Of a stretch of 64,000 bases of DNA, positions 22,053 to 39,950 are shown in pieces; within the stretch, counting starts at the first letter, position 1; each line of letters begins with the position of its first letter. This DNA comes from Diospyros lotus (taxonomy: Eukaryota > Streptophyta > Magnoliopsida > Ericales > Ebenaceae), in the NCBI RefSeq assembly GCF_014633365.1, contig NC_068338.1, positions 19,540,616 through 19,604,615 of the forward strand. Direction: 5' to 3'. Under the pieces are notes generated by a model. The model made no database searches and had not been told where the DNA came from. It worked only from the letters and a program-made list of their open reading frames with translations. The translations under genes and the position numbers were made by a program.

Positions 22053-22545
22053 ATAAACTTTATGTCAATATTCTTAGACTTAGATGAGCTCCTATTGTTA
22101 TTGGAATGCAAAACTGCTGAGTTATTGTCACAATATAACTTAAGCGGTCTTTCTATACCATCCAAAATGTGCAACATAATGACAAAATTCTACAGTCATA
22201 TTCCATGGTTGGATGCCTCATAATGTGCCACAAATTATGTTGCCATGGTGGAAAATGCTATGAGTGTTTGCTTGGCACTCCTCTAAGAAATAGCTAATCC
22301 AGTTAGCAGATAAATGTAGCTTGAAATAGATATCCTACTGTCTTGACATTCTGCATAATCGGAGTCGGAATACCCTATGATCTTCAACTGATTTGATCTC
22401 CTATATTTGAGCATGTAATATTTTATTCTCTATAAGTACCTCATAACCTATTTAGCTGCTCTCCAATGATCCATCCCAGGGTTGTTTAAATATCTACCTA
22501 GCATTCCAACAATGAATGCTATGTTCGGACGTGTCTATCAAAGAG
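22053..22545 (-). pseudogene. Copia RNase H fragment
   Basis: Matches 41450-41930 (the region after reverse transcriptase in copy C) nearly base for base, in the same orientation, with internal stops. It abuts the truncated gypsy LTR on one side and unrelated DNA on the other. Confidence 0.8.
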
Positions 22546-23300
22546 CCACAAGGCAAGTTGAGAAATGGCTCCCAAGTCTATTCCAAACTTCTCTATCAAA
22601 CTGAGGTTATTGATTCTATTTGGATTTCTTGGCCTTGTATTATTGATCCTATTTGTTGTTTTATTTGTGTCCAAGTGTGGACAAGTGTTGTATATATTTA
22701 AACTTCTTGTGGATTGTATTGATTTCCTAGAACCTTTGAAAATCTAGATATGTATTAGTTTTCAAGGTGAACTAATGTGAAAACCTTAGTGTTGTTGGAT
22801 TTAGTAGAATCCCAATGGTGATTAGATCTTGGAAGAGTGGATTAGGTGTGTGAAAATACTGAACCACTATAACTTTTCATTGCCTCATTTTTATTCGTTC
22901 TTGCTATATCTTGTGGCACATACAATCAAAATCTCAAACATCACTTATACATATTTAAGAAAGTATATTTTATATAAAATCATTCTTCAAGAATTTTCTA
23001 TTAAATTGATAAAAAGTTTAATCATTCAATTCATCCCCTTTTTGGATGGCCATTTCCAAAGGGATCAACATGGACAACAACTCAAACACCTTGCTTCCAT
23101 ACCTATTTAACATACTTCCATCCAATATTAAACCCATTACCAATTCCATATCTTTGGGCACATTACTTAAATTGTTGGGCATTATCTAAAGGCATATATA
23201 CTAGTTTAGAATGTAAGAGTAGTGTGGTCACATTGTGAGTTGTAAGCCAAACATATTTTCTTCTTTTTCTTTGTGCGCAACTAATCATTTTCATCACTAC
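22546..23300. other. Probable copia-type LTR remnant
   Basis: Phrases such as GATTAGGTGTGTGAAAATAC, GAACCACTATAA and ATTCAATTCATCCCC resemble the 3' part of copia LTRs (compare 10700-11050). Ends are not defined. No gene. Confidence 0.4.
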
Positions 23301-23339
23301 TGTATGGAGTGTTAAAACCATCGTTATCAAACTTTATAT

Positions 23340-24245
23340 ATTCACTGACATGTCTATCATCATTCTCTAATTTAGAATCTAAACTGTTATGTGCACCATT
23401 ATTATTTACCCTTGCAGGAACATCTAAGGCTAGCCCTTGACCATTGTCAACAGTGGTAGATTTAAAAGCACACTTATTTTTCTTGCAATTACATATTCCT
23501 CATCATTTGTCTCATATCCTCAACAAAGCTCTCGTCACTTTCAAACTCATCCACATTGATTGTATTAAGATTGAAATCCTCATCCTCTTCATTGTCTTCA
23601 TCACATATGTCTTGAGCATTAGGTGCATCCTATATTACTACCTCAATTGGTGCTTCATAATTAAGACCTACCTCAGAATCTGCATCTACCTCATCAACAT
23701 GAACATCATATGCTCCATGGTCCACATCTACCTCCCCTACCCCATCATCACGTAACTCATTTATTCTTTTATTTACACTGACCTCATGTATATCCACATG
23801 TGTCGTATATAGTCTATGGTCCACATCCTTTTCCACTTGACTAGCCTTCTTTACATTGAATGTAAATCTTTAGAAAACCAAACTCTGCTCCCTCTTTCCA
23901 CATTCTAAACACTCATCATCAGTAAAAACTAAAGTTTGATAATCCCAGTCTCACCTAGATTTGTAGTATATACCCTAACTTAAATAATTCACCATAATCC
24001 CTTTCGTTATCGAGCTACTACTTTGTCAATGGCGTTGTCTTCTCTCTTGGAGCTTTGCAAATCATGATCTCAAAACTCAATCTCCTTCCTTCAATTTCTT
24101 CCTCCACATCATTCTTTTCATCCCTTTCATCTTCGTCCTTTGATTCCTTTCTCTTTGTCTTCATTCTTTGATTCATCTTCATGTTTTCCTCTTCTCGTAT
24201 TCCCTTTCCATGTTCCTCTTCACATCGTCTCTTCCTTTGGTTCAA
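23340..24245 (-). pseudogene. Possible MuDR-type transposase N-terminal remnant
   Basis: On the minus strand, broken frames are rich in Asp, Glu and Val (for example DVDHGAYDVHVDEVDADSEV and DEDNEEDEDFNLNTINVDEF), in the style of the acidic N-terminal half of plant MuDR transposases. An upstream charged frame (24018-24245) is rich in Lys and Glu. No zinc finger or DDE domain is seen. The assignment rests on composition only. Confidence 0.3.
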
Positions 24246-25084
24246 TTAGGGCTTCGATTCATCTACTTTTATTAGGTCTCTAGTTCCTCAACCCAACCCA
24301 TTTAACCCCAATTAAATGTTTTATTTTATAATTTTTTTTTACATGTGTACATGTGAAGCCTACTTAAATATTTTTTAATTCAAGTGGTGACGTTAGCAAT
24401 GACACATGTCTCTCAAATTAATTTCAGGTGTTGGATAAAATTGTACCAAATTGAACCAATTGGGATATAATTGTCAAAATTAAAACATTTGAATTAAATT
24501 ATAAAAACACGAAAAAAATTTTCTCCGCTATTATTTTACCTAACGTCATGTTAGCTTAAACTAGATGAAGTTAACATCAACATAATTTATTAATGCATAA
24601 GAATTTTGTAGAGCAAAAGCAAAAAACCATATAATTGCTGCCCTTTAAAATTTGGATTAGTTATGAAAAAGTGTTGAACTTTAATAGAATTTTTAGTTTT
24701 AAACTAATTTTTAATTTATTTTAACGATAATGTCTGTAACCATCTTATAACATTTGTAAATGGGGGTTTTTGAATTTGTTCAGGATTGAATAAAATGAAT
24801 TTGGCTAATTGTACCATTATCTTTTCACTTGTCACCTCACCTCATTTTTTGACATTTCATTTCAATTTTGTCATTGTTTAATGGTAATTATTGTGGAAAA
24901 TTACAAGAAAAAAAAATTAACTTTTTATCCTTGGTTCAACGGTAGACTGAATTCTTAATTATTTAGTAGTATAGCAATAGTATTTTAACTTTAATTTTGT
25001 TTGAATTTTGAATCCTCCTTAATTATTATACATTAGCAAGAAAACATTAAATACTAATGTGACGTTATGACAGAGTTAAACTTA

Positions 25085-25316
25085 GAGTGTGTTCGATTAA
25101 AATTATTTTTCATGAAAAATATCATATTAATGAAAAATTTTCATGTTGCATGTTTGATTGTTTAATATTTTTCATGAAAAATTTTTATGGTACAAAATAT
25201 TAAAACATATTTTTACCCATTTTTTATAAAAAATTACAACTAAAGAGAGATGTGAGAATTATTTTTCATAAAATTAAAAAATATTTTTTTTCATTTTTTT
25301 CCGATCAAACACACTT
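25085..25316. mobile_element. Tourist-like MITE, 232 bp
   Basis: Ends are GAGTGTGTTCGAT and the inverse of AAGTGTGTTTGATC, flanked by TTA (25082-25084 and 25317-25319). The empty site ACTTAGATATATAATATGG is at about 18555 in the paralogous region. The terminal sequence, including CATGAAAAAT, resembles the end of the Harbinger-like element at 12524. Confidence 0.75.
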
Positions 25317-25755
25317 TTAGATATATAATATATGGACAATGAGAACGCATATGGTCGTTTCTAATAATTGAATAGAATCCATCACTGGAAATTTGAAAAT
25401 TGGAAAAGCAGTCCACCGTACAGGACACGGTCTGATGGAGAGATAAAAAAGAGCAAAGACTTTTCTGTTTAGTTAATTAATATCTTTGGGGTTGCAATAA
25501 ACTGAGGGAACCAATCGACAGAGTTAAGACTTGGAAAGAAACGTTTATAGACGCCACAGAGTTGATTGACTCCTTTTTAAGTCTTTCTCTTCATTTATTT
25601 TGTAAGAAGCTTCCCATCACTTACTCCTCCATCAATTCAGGCCACATTTGTGGTCCATATTATATATATATATATATAAATATATATATGTGCTTGCTTG
25701 ATTATAGATATTAAATATTTTAGCTTATAAGATAATTAATTTGATTTACTAACTG

Positions 25756-26106
25756 AGTGTTTATTAAAATAAAATTGTATCAATATAAAGTTGTAATATT
25801 TTTCAGATCAAAATATATAATTGTCAAGATAAAATTGAAAAGTATTCTAATATTTTTATCAAAATGTTTGTTAAATTTTTTGGAATGTATTAAAGGACAC
25901 ATGTGTTATTTTTTTTCTTATATGTAAGGTCTAAAATTAATTTATCTGAAAATGAAAGAGATAAATTTATTCAAAAAATGTCAGATAAGAAATTACAATT
26001 TTTTTTTCAATTGTCGCCAGATAAATTTAAGAAACACAATGAAAAATATTTTTATCTAAAATGATTTTTATTTCTTACTTTTATCGATCTTAATTAATAA
26101 ACACTA
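25756..26106. mobile_element. MITE, ~350 bp, AGTGTTTATTAA ends
   Basis: Inverted ends AGTGTTTATTAA and TTAATAAACACT enclose AT-rich non-coding DNA related to 18067-18415. It lies about 340 bp upstream of the protease start codon. Confidence 0.55.
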
Positions 26107-26345
26107 CCTAAATAATTAATACAAATTAACATATTATTCTTTGATCATCCATTGACAAAAAACTTTTTATTAATTAATCTGATTAAGATGGTTCATGCAT
26201 GCTGCAGTTTCGTATTTTACTTTAATATTCCATATAGACTTGACCCAGTGACAGGTGTGCTTAGTCTTCTTCTTCCTGACAATCTCGACGTATTTGATTC
26301 ATCAAATAATGGTTAAGAGAGAGCCCTTCATGTCTGCGAGCCTTC

Positions 26346-26352
26346 TATATAA
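26346..26352 (+). promoter_or_regulatory. TATA box of subtilase gene
   Basis: TATATAA in the context CTTCTATATAAGC, 93 bp upstream of the start codon; typical spacing for a plant gene with a short leader. Confidence 0.6.
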
Positions 26353-26444
26353 GCTTTATTTGTTAGTTGTTGCTTCAATATGAGCAATCTGATCTGATAT
26401 ACAGCAGAGAAGATATATAATTAAGTGGGTACAAAGATATCTAT

Positions 26445-31881
<5,437 letters not shown>

Positions 31882-31934
31882 TTACGTGATGATAAGACCA
31901 GTAGAGGCTCCAGTAATAAGAGTGGATGGAATGC

Positions 31935-31940
31935 AATAAA
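31935..31940 (+). terminator. Polyadenylation near-upstream element of the subtilase gene
   Basis: AATAAA 54 bp after the stop codon. It is the only good signal before the SINE at 31985, so the transcript probably ends near 31955-31985. Confidence 0.5.
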
Positions 31941-31984
31941 TATCCTTCAAAAGAGGTAGAGAAAAATCAAAAAGAACTTGTGGG

Positions 31985-32170
31985 AGAAAACAACAACAAC
32001 ATACAACATATCCGGCCGTTATCCCACTATGTAGGGTTGGCTACATGAACTCTAGACTTCTATGTGGGTTGCATCCCAACAGATAGTTTGTCTAGAATTC
32101 ATATTTGGATCCGACTAGGTTTTACGCTAGCTGTCGGCTACCTAACGCAAGCCTCCTCCTTTATCCGGGA
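31985..32170 (-). mobile_element. Au-like SINE
   Basis: On the minus strand it runs from GGAGGAGGCTTGCGTTAGG through GCAACCCACATAGAAG to CCCTACATAGTGGGATAACG and a (TTG)n tail at about 31988-32000. Body and tail match the style of plant Au SINEs. The tRNA-related head is not evident. Confidence 0.6.
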
Positions 32171-32586
32171 TTGGGACCTGCAGTAGATAATATCCCCTGG
32201 CGGAATAATGATGAAATGGAGTTTGAATACCATCTTCACATGGAGAAGTTTCATGAGATGGTGGTGAATGAAGATAATTGATATAGTTGTGTTTCCATAA
32301 CTTAAGTGCAAAATGAATTACAAGAGCCATACAGAAGATAGGGCTATAAGTAAAAGTGATTAGCAATTTAGAATTTATATAATTAATCTCATGGTGGGAT
32401 AAAGACATAATATGTCATTATTATTATTGTTTTTATTTTCCTTGCATATCAAAATAGATTATACTAAAAATTTCAAGGTGCTTAATATTTTTTGTTTACC
32501 ACAATGTTATTTATTCTCAATGCTTTTAGAACAACATATTTGTAGAAAGAATAACAAATTGGGATATGTTTTTTAAAATGGATTAT
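32171..32586. other. No recognisable gene
   Basis: AT-rich DNA; the minus-strand frame at 32142-32408 overlaps the SINE and has no recognisable domain. Confidence 0.5.
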
Positions 32587-32760
32587 GTAACACTCCAATC
32601 TTTGGGCATGTTAGAATTTTTTTCTAAATTGCATAACTACCACATAGAAAAATTCTTCGTTAAGTTCCCCTTCGCATCTGGAGTTCATCTGATCCCATAC
32701 AAAGCATTACAAATACCTCTAGTATGCCCTGCCTTAATCTAGATTCCACTTTTTTATTAA
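32587..32760 (-). mobile_element. Gypsy LTR end fragment
   Basis: Minus strand ends GATTGGAGTGTTACA, the GTTACA end of Tekay-like LTRs. Only about 170 bp resembles LTR sequence; the rest is lost. Confidence 0.35.
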
Positions 32761-32879
32761 ATTATCTAGGTGCATTAAACTATAGTTAAGGATAGAAAGC
32801 ATTTGCATTGAACCAAATGTTTCTTCTTATCATCTAAGAAACATTTAACTTCTCTTTTTGTTCACATAAAAATACGTCA

Positions 32880-33530
32880 CCAAAGCCCTTTAATTTCAAA
32901 AATGACCTGTATGTTTTGAAATCTCATCAATTCTGTGCTTCGAAATTTGGTGTCTTGGAGAACCTTCCAATTCTAGTACATAATGTCTTGAAACCTTTAG
33001 TCCTTGTTTCAAAATTTATTACTTTTTCTCAATTCCTGAGAACCTTACAACGTATTTCAAACCCCTTGCTCCAAGTTTCGAAACTTCTTGTTCCATTTTA
33101 TTTTTCAAATTTTATCACCATTAAGTTTCGAAACAATAAATAGATGTTTCAAAACTTACCATCTCTTCTATTATTTTTGAAAAACCCTAGACCCTAGTTT
33201 CGAGCACAAAACTCCTCATGCAAATTTGCTAGGAAAGTGTTCTCTTTTATTTTGATGCTAGGAAAGTGTTCTCTTTTATTTTGAAACTCTAAGTTGACAT
33301 AGAATCGATGTTTCGAGGCCATCTTGGCCAAGAACTTACAAGAACATCTTGTTAATTTTGAAATACCAAACCTTTATGTTTTGAAACTTTAGGTTGAAAA
33401 TGAATTTATTTGGCTCATTGGAAGACCTTGTTTTGAAACAACATGCGCTTTGTTTTGAAACTAGGTCCCCAAAAGCTAAAAATAGAGACCTTTTCCTTTA
33501 AAAGCCTGGATTATTTCCATTTCAAATCTT
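32880..33530. repeat. GTTTCGAAAC-rich LTR remnant
   Basis: About fifteen exact or one- to two-base variants of GTTTCGAAAC occur here, as in the solo LTRs at 9420 and 59022, but the surrounding sequence is diverged. Ends cannot be placed. Confidence 0.55.
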
Positions 33531-33729
33531 GTTTTATGGTTTTACCTAGCGTCTAAAATCATCTCACAATTTTCTAAACCATAAGTTTGTATTATTCAAC
33601 AATATACAATGGATTAAATCCAATAATAATCCACACTTTGTCACTATCACTTAAGAAGAAATTCACTACAAAAAAAAAAAAAAAAAAAAAAAACGGGTTT
33701 AGAGACGAATAAATATTTTTAGAGGCAAA

Positions 33730-34250
33730 TTTTATTTATCTTGTTATTGGTTATAAGGTTTGACTTTAGTCTTAAAACTCATTGTGGTATAAGGTTCGAG
33801 TTGAGCCATAAAACTCATCATGTACAAGGTTTTAGGGTGAATCATGGTAAAACCCTTGTTGTGGTTGATCATAGTGAAGGTGGTTGTGTTTGAAAATCCT
33901 TCAAGTGGGTAAGTTTGAAGGTAGTGGAGTAGACGGGGTGCCGAACTACTATAAATTTCGTGTGTACTTACTTTACTATTTTACTTGCCTATTCTCATTG
34001 TTCAAACTTTCAAAAGAATCGTTTTCAAAAGCTAAAAGTTTCGAAATAAGCAAAACAAAGAGGAATGTTTCGAAACATATATAGTAGGTTTCGAAACATA
34101 CTTAACAGAAATGTTGATTTCAAAACACATTTCTTCATATTTCGAAACATAGTGTTCTGCAAGCAATAAGTCTTTAAACTATCAAAGAATTTACCCTAAT
34201 CCCAATTCACCCATCTTTTAGGATATATTTGCCATCATTTGGAACTAACA
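33730..34250 (+). mobile_element. Truncated LTR nested in the CACTA element
   Basis: Matches 10505-11055 and ends with the same GGAACTAACA. Its 5' part is missing and no target duplication is visible. CACTA subterminal repeats continue on both sides. Confidence 0.75.
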
Positions 34251-34280
34251 CTTTAGAGACGAACTTAAAAAAAAAATACT

Positions 34281-34915
34281 GGTCGCTGGCCACTGTCTAT
34301 GGTAGATTTCAACGATCGGAATCGATCTTTGAAATTTCCTTGGTGTGGTGACCAATATACCCAAAAATTGAAATGATTCAACGATCAGATCACAATAGAT
34401 CTAAAAATTAATTTTTTGCAAATAGGATGTCCGCTTTAGGAAGGGCTTTGCTGACCACCTTCCATGGCAAGTTATGATGATCCAAATCGATCATTAGAAT
34501 TGACTTGGTTTGGTAACCAACATACCAAAAAATCAAAACAATCCAACAGTCGGATCTTAATAAATCTAAAAATTAATTTTTTTTTGAAAAAAGCTAACCA
34601 TTTTTGAAGGGGCATCACCATCCACTGTCCATGGTAGATACAAACAATCGAAACTAATCATTGGAATCATCTTGGTTTAGTGATAAACATACCCAAAAAT
34701 TAAAACGATCAAATGGTCGGATCTCAGCAGATCTGAAAATTAAATTTTTACAAAAAGGTTGCTCATTTTTGGAAGGGCGTCGTCGACCACAGTCCATTGT
34801 AGATTTTGACGATCAGAATTGATAATTAGAATCGCCTTGGTTTAGTGACCAACATACCTGAAAACCAAAATGATCCAACAGTTGGATCTCACTAGATTTG
34901 AAAATTAAAATGAGA
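34281..34915. repeat. Four ~165-bp tandem repeats in the CACTA element
   Basis: Units start near 34286, 34451, 34616 and 34783. Each has a TGGCCACTGTC-like head, a central ACCAACATACCCAAAAA and a GGTCGGATCTCA-like tail. Divergence is substantial, so the array is old. Confidence 0.75.
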
Positions 34916-35597
34916 AGATGATGAGGAGAAACATTCATTGAGAGGAATCAACAAAGAAAAGATGAAGGCACTTACCTAGAAAAAGGCTTCTTATCCTTCA
35001 TTTCTTAGCTAGCCTACTTGAGTCTTTCAATCGACTTCTTGAGATGACCTTGACGCTTTAGGAATGAGAGATTCTCATTCTCAAAAATCTTTTTTTTTTT
35101 TTCATTCCATGCAAACGGATGGGCGGATGGATCAACAAAAAGATCAAGGCACTTAGTCTTAGAAAGGATTCTTTTTTTAAATCAAAAGTTAAATGTATCA
35201 ATCTATTTAGAGACAAAAATTTTCGTCTCTAAGAGTAGGCAAAATTCAAGACAAAAAAATTCTGTCTTTGATTCTGGAATAACCTTCAAAGACATAAATT
35301 TTTTTGCCTTTGATTCTGTCTCTGATTCAAAGACACTATTTTTTTCTATTTCTGAGAGCATACAAGATTCAAAGAGGGAAAAATTTCGTCTCTAATTCCC
35401 AAAAGCTTTCAAAGAAGGAACTTTTCCCTTCTATGATTTTGTAAAACTTTCAGAGACGGATGATTCCATCTCTAATTCAAAAAACATTAAACCCATTAAA
35501 AAATAAATTTCGATTATTTTAGTCATTCGTCTCAAAATCCGTATCTGTTAGAGATAGAAATAAATTTTGTCTCCAAAATGTTTTTTTAGTAGTGATT

Positions 35598-36179
35598 AAA
35601 CTCAAAGCAACTTCAATCCATTAACCAAAATAATGTATATAAGGGTGTTTAAATCTTCATTTGGTACAAAATGATTGGACAACTAAAAACCTTTCCATTA
35701 CAACCATGAGTTCAAATCAAACAACTAGTACATCAAAGTACAATGCTTTCTTCATAAACTCCAAAATGGACAAAGGCTTTAAAACCAAGACCTAGCATTT
35801 ATCCATTTTCTCTTTACCCTTGGACCTACTTGCATCACATAACAAATTTTGAATATGCCAATAAAAGTGATGAAGCGCTTAGTGAAGATTCTAAAATATT
35901 TTTATACAAATAATGGCTTTCATAGGTAACTTAGTGAGCAAACACCACTTTTGGCCACAACAAGGACCAAAACCCTGAGATGTTACTGACCTAAAATCCA
36001 TGGCAAAAGATATATCAATCCAATCACAAGCCAAAAAGAAAAAGAGTATGGCCACATTTTTCATGATGCTGAACAAGATAAGTTTCAATGTAAGTTTTCA
36101 AACAAAACTTTATGTCATTGATGCCTATAGCTCATTTCTCATGGAACAAACAAACTAAACAAAGTTTTAGTGGTAGAAC
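35598..36179. other. No recognisable gene
   Basis: AT-rich DNA without domains. The minus-strand frame at 35891-36088 is short and unsupported. Confidence 0.5.
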
Positions 36180-37700
36180 TTGTTTGTCCCTTGACGCAAT
36201 ACAATGGCCACTCAAGAGGGGGGTGAATTGAGTGTTAAAAACTTAATATATCGATTTTTTCCTTTTAAAACTCTTGAGCTTTTCTTATATGGAAAATACA
36301 CTTGTTATATATATATATGTTGTTTGAGAGTGATAACAATATAAATACACAAACAACCACAATAATCAACATGAAAATATATAGTGGTTCGATGTCTCCA
36401 ACACCTACTCCACTCTCTCAAGGTCAACCCGACACTTGAGGTTCCATTAAAACCACTACACTAGGTTTCCACATAAGATCACCTAGCAAACTTATACACC
36501 TCGAGGTTTTCCCTTTAGCTCACCCCGAAAACTAATACAACACAATAATACACCTAGATTACTTAGGCTCTAGGATGCCACTCACAATCCACAAATTAAT
36601 ACAAATAAATCCTATGTCCAAACAATCTTAGACTAATATGGAATTAAACACAATGATGTACAAGACAAAATAGAAATAATACAAGTTACCACAAATGGAG
36701 AGAATATCTTATCCTTTTCCTTGGGCTCCAAATGGATTAAACTTTAAGCTTGAGGCTTGGATTGCTTTACTCAAGTTGCTTGAGAGCTTGGGTGTGCTTT
36801 AGGAAGATAGGAAATGATAGAGCATTAGCCTTCTCCAAAAATCCCTTCTTGATATTTATAATAAAGCTTCCAACAAATCTTCAAACGGTTGGAAAATCTG
36901 ACCGTTGGAGTCTGGCAGTCGACTATTCTAACCGACAGTCGACTTCGCGACACCCATAGTCGACTCTTGCTGTCGACAGTCGACTCTCGATTAACCCATA
37001 GTCGATTATCCCTCACCGGGAGTCGACTCTCGGTCCAGATTTTCAGAAAAATAAAGATTTGCTTGATGATAGAATACATAGCATGAATTCATTTCAAGAT
37101 ATTTACATTTCTTTAGTGTAAGTAAATGAATGTGGACATTTACTTTAATACATAAATGTAAATAAGAAAGTACCCCCATTTGGATTCAATAAAAATATCT
37201 AAAAAATCAAAATCAAAATCAATAAGAAAATAGATTTTTAGTTTTAGAACAAATTCGGGATTTGACAATTTTACCACCTCCAAAATACATACTTTCTATT
37301 TCTTGAAAAATTCATCAAAAATCATTTTAACAATAATGAATATTATCTATCAAAATACAGAGTGATAGTTTTCTAAAAAGAAAATATTTTCTTATATGTT
37401 ATCTTATAATGCGCAGATATTTCACTTAGAACAAATAGAATTTCGTGGTTCATTTTGATACGCAAAATACTATAGTACTTAAAATATGTTTTTCACCATA
37501 AGACATATCTAAAAACCATTAGGGGATTTAAATATACCAAAAATAGTTTTACTAAAATTATGTTTTGCTAAACATCAAAATACACAATAGGTTGATTGGA
37601 GCAATTTGGCTCAACAAAACTCTTACTTGAGGACCAAAATTAGTTGGTTAAAATCCCTTTCTTTTCCCTTGCTCTCTTTTCCTTTTTCTTTCCTAGCTCT
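36180..37700 (-). mobile_element. Copia (SIRE-like) LTR, limits uncertain
   Basis: Minus strand shows AATTCACCCCCCTCTTGAG (about 36214-36232) and AACCACTATATATT further in, typical of SIRE-like LTR ends. The plus-strand start could be TGTCCCTTGACGC at 36187. The other end was not found. Confidence 0.45.
36905..37035. repeat. AGTCGACT palindrome cluster
   Basis: Within about 130 bp there are eight exact or near copies of the perfect palindrome AGTCGACT, at irregular 12-25 bp spacing. This opens frames on both strands (36750-37086) that are not genes. Confidence 0.8.
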
Positions 37701-38930
37701 CAGGTGCTCTCAAAAGTTTTTCAAATGAGCTTAATTAATAGTTGAGCTCAAGCTCATTTTTATAGACTATTTGAGTAAAGGGAAATTCTATCCTTTGATA
37801 AATCCAAGTCTTCACTCAAATTTAATTCCAAAATTCTTAAAGTTTCTAATGCCATGTCAAATCCCAATTTTCCCACTTATTTTTGTTGATTGACCATTGA
37901 AAATGGTTTTCATCACTTATGGGGCAAGTAAAAACCATAATTGAGTTGACTTGAGAGGCGTGGGGGTTGATCTAAGGGAGTATGAGTATGATAGCGACAA
38001 TTCACCTGCTCCTGCATCTATTTGTGCTATAAGTTTTTTTTTTCCAAATTCTAAGTACAATGTTTCAAAACATAGTCCCCTTGTTTTGAAACTTATTGTT
38101 GCCACGTTTTGTTTTGAAACTTTCCTCTCCTTGTTTTGAAACTTATGGTTAGCCCTATCTTAAATTCTTCCACTCATTTAGTTTTGAGACATCTTGCCCT
38201 ATGAAGCTTTCCAAGAAATCTTTTAGGATTGCTTCATTAGCCTTAAGTTCTTAATAGTGACAAGTGAAATAGAGGTTAGTATAACCCTACAAAGCTATTG
38301 AACAAACTTATTTGCAAAGAAAGATGAGAATATTAATTTGGTAGGTATTGATTCTTACCCAAGGCTTGAAGTAGAAATCAAAATCTTTTTCTCCAACTTC
38401 CCTAAACTGTAGCTTCTGATCTTTTATCCTTTGTGGTTTCGATCACATAATCCGTAGGTTTAAATAAAGCAAAGCTTTATGGTAAGCAAGCTATTGAAAC
38501 TTGAGCAATGGTGAATAGGCGTGATCAAATAGATTAAGGTACACCCAAGAAGATGAATTTTTCATCAATTAATCTCATATATGTAGATATATTCATGTAG
38601 ACTGATATGTTATGGTCTTATTCTTGTTCTTACATGTTGAACAAAAAAGTGTGAAACATTACAACTTTTCTAATCAAAATCACTTGTACCTTGGACAACA
38701 TATATGTTTCCTAAGAAGAAAAGGTTTGATAATAGCCACGATTATGTTAGTACTTTATCATCATATAAGGACAAGGAGAAGACTCAAAACCACTTCTAGC
38801 TTTAGGAATTGGGATGTTGATGTTTCTTGAAAGGAACAAGGATATATCTTATTAGTTTACCAAGAGGAGGTAAGAGATTTCACTTAACTTGATGATGGGA
38901 AAATACCGAAAAAAGGAAAATTACTAAGGT
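37701..38930. other. Non-coding, with a small GTTTTGAAAC cluster
   Basis: Around 38055-38190 there are five GTTTTGAAAC-type motifs like those of the LTR family above. The rest (37701-38050, 38191-38930) is AT-rich with no domain-bearing frame. Confidence 0.45.
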
Positions 38931-39950
38931 GGTGTTCTCTTCGTATTTCAATTTTTAGTTTTGAGTTTTAAATTCATTTTCACTTTTGTGTTTTAAGTAT
39001 CTATTTTGAGATTTTTGAAAATGCATTCTTTTTGTCATTCTAAAAAACTATTTTTTAAAACAGAAAACTAGAAAACGTGTTTACTTCAGAATTTTGAGGA
39101 AAAATATTTTATGATATTTTATTCAATGACCAACCTAAACCAGCCACAATCGCTGCTACTAGAGGTTGTCGGCGACCACCAGTGGTCGGAGATTCCCACG
39201 ACCAGAGCCTACCATTAGAAATGCTAAGCCAAGGGGGTTAACATACACAAAAATGAGCTAGATTTAATGGCTGAATTTTCATAGTTCTAATTTTTAATTT
39301 TTAGCTAAACCTAAAAAATGCATTGTCAGTCGCTACTGGCCACCGTGGTCGGAGGTTTCCAGTGATTAGAGGAAACCACCCGACACCCTCATCCCTACAA
39401 CCAACATACCAAAAACCCAACAACAACCAAAGGCTGAATCTTCATATCTCTAACCTTAAACTTTTGGCCAAACCCTATACCTGTGTAAACGCACTGGCAG
39501 TCGCCACCAGTTAGCGTGGGTGGTGGTTTCTAGAAATTAGATGCAACCACCTGACACCCTTATCCCCATCGACCAACATACCCAAAAACCAGCAAGATCT
39601 AACGGCCGAATCTCCATAGATTTAAGCTTAAACGTCTATCTAGACACAAAATTAGTGATTTACAAAGGTGATGACAGTCAACGACGGTTCACGACAGTGA
39701 TGGTGGTGGATGGCGCAGTCGACGGCCAAGCCTTGAGAAGGAAGAGAAGAGAAGAGAGAAGAAAGAAGGCCGAGCCTCAAAATAGCCATTTTTTGTGTTT
39801 TCAAATTTTGCATTTGTTTTGTCTCAAAACAACCAAAACAACTTTTTGGCATTTTTGGTTTCCTTTACAAAATTTTTCTTGTTTTTTAAAATGCATTTTT
39901 TGAAAACAACAAAGTAAACATGTTTTGACCATTTTGGAAAACTTTATGAT
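38931..39950. mobile_element. Unclassified element with three ~170-bp repeats
   Basis: Imperfect repeats start near 39145, 39322 and 39493 (heads like CAGTCGCTACTGGCCACC). They are enclosed by AT-rich arms with complementary stretches (AGAAAACGTGTTTAC left, GTAAACATGTTTT right). This looks like a non-autonomous DNA element, perhaps Mutator-like. The target duplication was not found. The frame at 39541-39903 reflects the repeats. Confidence 0.4.

Larger units (their letters stand above)
24555..26344 (+). promoter_or_regulatory. Subtilase upstream region
   Basis: Non-coding DNA upstream of the protease, paralogous to 17320-20040. It contains two MITEs (25085-25316 and 25756-26106). The last 240 bp (26107-26345) has no repeat relative in the window and is the likely core promoter region. 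Confidence 0.5.
33664..35594. mobile_element. Non-autonomous CACTA (En/Spm) transposon
   Basis: Begins CACTACAAAAA and ends TTTTAGTAGTG, with the 3-bp duplication ATT on both sides (33661-33663 and 35595-35597). The subterminal regions are full of AGAGACGAA and its inverse TTCGTCTCT, typical transposase-binding repeats (33700-33725, 34251-34270, 35200-35590). No transposase frame. It has been invaded by an LTR fragment and carries an internal tandem array. Confidence 0.85.

Noticed and set aside
36750..37086. Overlapping frames of 65-84 codons on both strands
   Set aside because: They arise from the symmetric AGTCGACT repeats in an LTR.
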